From the NCBI GenBank assembly GCA_022571825.1, contig JACZXC010000153.1, forward strand, positions 1 to 6,957: a stretch of DNA of 6,957 nt. The letters are read 5' to 3'. Position numbers and translations under genes: made by a program. The notes under the pieces were generated by a model. It was given only the letters and a program-made list of their open reading frames with translations, was not told the origin of the DNA and ran no database searches. Source of the stretch: Myxococcales bacterium (GTDB taxonomy: Bacteria; Myxococcota_A; UBA9160; SMWR01). Shown here one piece after another: positions 6,517 through 6,957 of this stretch. Position 1 is the stretch's first letter; every line of letters starts with the position of its first letter.

Positions 6517-6542
6517 ATTGACCACCTTTGCCGCGGATGTCC

Positions 6543-6561
6543 GATATAGCAGTGTTATGTC
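6543..6561. promoter_or_regulatory. 19-base imperfect palindrome over a candidate minus-strand promoter
   Basis: GATATAGCAGTGTTATGTC is an inverted repeat in which 7 of 9 arm positions match around a single central base, in an AT-rich patch just upstream of the ABC operon. Read on the minus strand it contains TGCTATATC (6551-6543), an extended -10 type element. Its expected transcription start, near 6536, would leave a leader of about 27 bases before the ATG at 6509. An operator over the -10 box suits a repressor. Fur-family metal regulators such as Zur use dyads of similar size, but this one does not match the gammaproteobacterial Zur consensus I know, so I do not name the regulator. It also overlaps the possible start (ATG at 6557) of the plus-strand gene. 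Confidence 0.35.
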
Positions 6562-6920
6562 GTGCGCCGTGCAAAGGCTCTACCGCGCGGATGTCTACCT
6601 GATCCGTCACCGGGCAGATCGCGACAAGTTCTACGCGGTGACGCCGCATCTCATCCGAGAGCCTGAGATCGAGCTCGAGGCGCGGTGCTACCGTGGGCGG
6701 CTACGAGTGCATCGAAGCGCAGGGTGTCTCGGTGGAGCCGCAGTGGCCCGAGGAGGACTCCGAGAAGCTGCTCAAGATTGCCTTCCGCGAGCGATTCATC
6801 CGCAACCTCGACCACCCGCTTCTGCGCCAGCTTCTCGGCCTGAGCCTTTTGGAAAGTGGCATCATCAACTTTTTCACCGCAACCGGCAGCTATGACGATA
6901 ATTGTCAAAATTGTCAGTAA
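6557..6920 (+). pseudogene. Hypothetical protein with one frameshift, divergent from the ABC operon
   Basis: Two plus-strand frames join into about 120 residues. The first begins at ATG 6557 and includes RADVYLIRHRADRDKFYAVT and HLIREPEIELEA. The second includes TVGGYECIEAQGVSVEPQW, then EKLLKIAFRERFIRNLDHPL and LRQLLGLSL. One extra base near 6680-6686 accounts for the switch. Hand-counted codon positions support coding: about 80-90% G/C at third positions and about 40% at second positions in both segments up to about 6840, the pattern expected in a GC-rich genome. The last 24 codons (ending NCQNCQ) lose this bias, so the true end may differ. An alternative TTG start lies at 6518. No good Shine-Dalgarno precedes ATG 6557. 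I recognise no family. It occupies the same DNA as the minus-strand lipoprotein model, and both are unlikely to be real in full. Confidence 0.42.
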
Positions 6921-6953
6921 TAGCCGCTGACTCGTTATGACGACTCTTAGCAT
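6651..6953 (-). CDS. Possible small lipoprotein (competing antisense model)
   Basis: This uninterrupted 100-residue frame starts at ATG 6953, four bases from the window edge. Its N-terminus has basic residues, a hydrophobic run (LLLTILTIIVIAAG) and a cysteine at residue 25 in IAAGC, a good lipobox. A charged helix-like stretch follows (EKVDDATFQKAQAEKLAQKR). Against it, codon-position composition is atypical: about 84% G/C at first and 71% at third positions, which mirrors coding on the opposite strand. The C-terminal third (RLHRDTLRFDALVAAHGS...) looks non-natural. It is possible that only the AT-rich 5' part is real and that the true gene leaves this frame through an indel. No promoter can be judged because the upstream DNA is outside the window. 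Confidence 0.33.
   Translation of the reverse strand: MLRVVITSQRLLLTILTIIVIAAGCGEKVDDATFQKAQAEKLAQKRVVEVADESLAEGNLEQLLGVLLGPLRLHRDTLRFDALVAAHGSTAPRARSQALG
6901..6916. repeat. Short direct repeat (ATTGTCA twice)
   Basis: ATTGTCA occurs at 6901-6907 and again at 6910-6916, a 9-base period. In the minus-strand lipoprotein model it encodes LTI-LTI within the signal peptide (CTGACAATT TTGACAATT); in the plus-strand model it encodes NCQ-NCQ. It could be a small tandem duplication or a paired regulator half-site. Too short to interpret further. Confidence 0.4.
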
Positions 6954-6957
6954 TTAG

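Noticed and set aside
6518..6550. Plus-strand promoter TTGACC (6518) with GATATA (6543) giving a leaderless transcript at ATG 6557
   Set aside because: The 19-base spacer is suboptimal and the -10 match weak; the minus-strand extended -10 in the same bases is the better reading.

Overview
The window looks like chromosomal DNA of an uncultured, GC-rich (roughly 60% by eye) Gram-negative bacterium. The evidence is a probable outer-membrane DUF2490 barrel, two lipoprotein-type or secreted proteins, and an ABC permease of the FtsX/MacB/LolC class with its LolD-like ATPase. I see no rRNA, tRNA, CRISPR array, transposase or phage gene. The sequence does not let me name a genus.

Left block (94-1782): a divergent regulator/target pair. 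On the minus strand a short secreted protein (786-1063) overlaps by 4 bases (ATGA) a DUF2490-type protein (94-789). On the plus strand a TetR-family regulator (1219-1782) is transcribed away from them across a 155-base intergenic region with one imperfect palindrome. Every gene in this block is interrupted by single-base indels, mostly beside short homopolymers. When these are corrected, each protein reads through cleanly. They may be sequencing errors or recent inactivation.

Central block (1810-6509, minus strand): one tight, intact four-gene operon, the core of the window. In transcription order it holds (1) a 591-residue protein with a signal peptide, two adjacent membrane helices and a C-terminal domain that should return to the periplasm; (2) a LolD-like ABC ATPase; (3) an FtsX-type permease; (4) a ZnuA-like metal-binding lipoprotein with a His-rich loop. 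Junctions are 1 base apart or 4-base ATGA overlaps. I infer that the four proteins form one envelope complex that handles a divalent metal, probably zinc, or that moves a lipoprotein or ligand in response to metal. A classical zinc importer uses a ZnuB-type multi-helix permease. This locus instead pairs a ZnuA-like binding protein with a mechanotransmission-type (FtsX/MacB) permease, as in the Zur-linked Zrg-type loci of Vibrio and Pseudomonas, but with an unfamiliar 591-residue partner.

Right block (6510-6957): a short divergent intergenic region carries a 19-base imperfect palindrome overlapping a possible extended -10 element, and a 14-codon upstream reading frame precedes the operon's first gene. 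Beyond it two incompatible gene models lie on opposite strands: a plus-strand hypothetical gene with one frameshift and good codon-position statistics, and a minus-strand small lipoprotein with a convincing lipobox.
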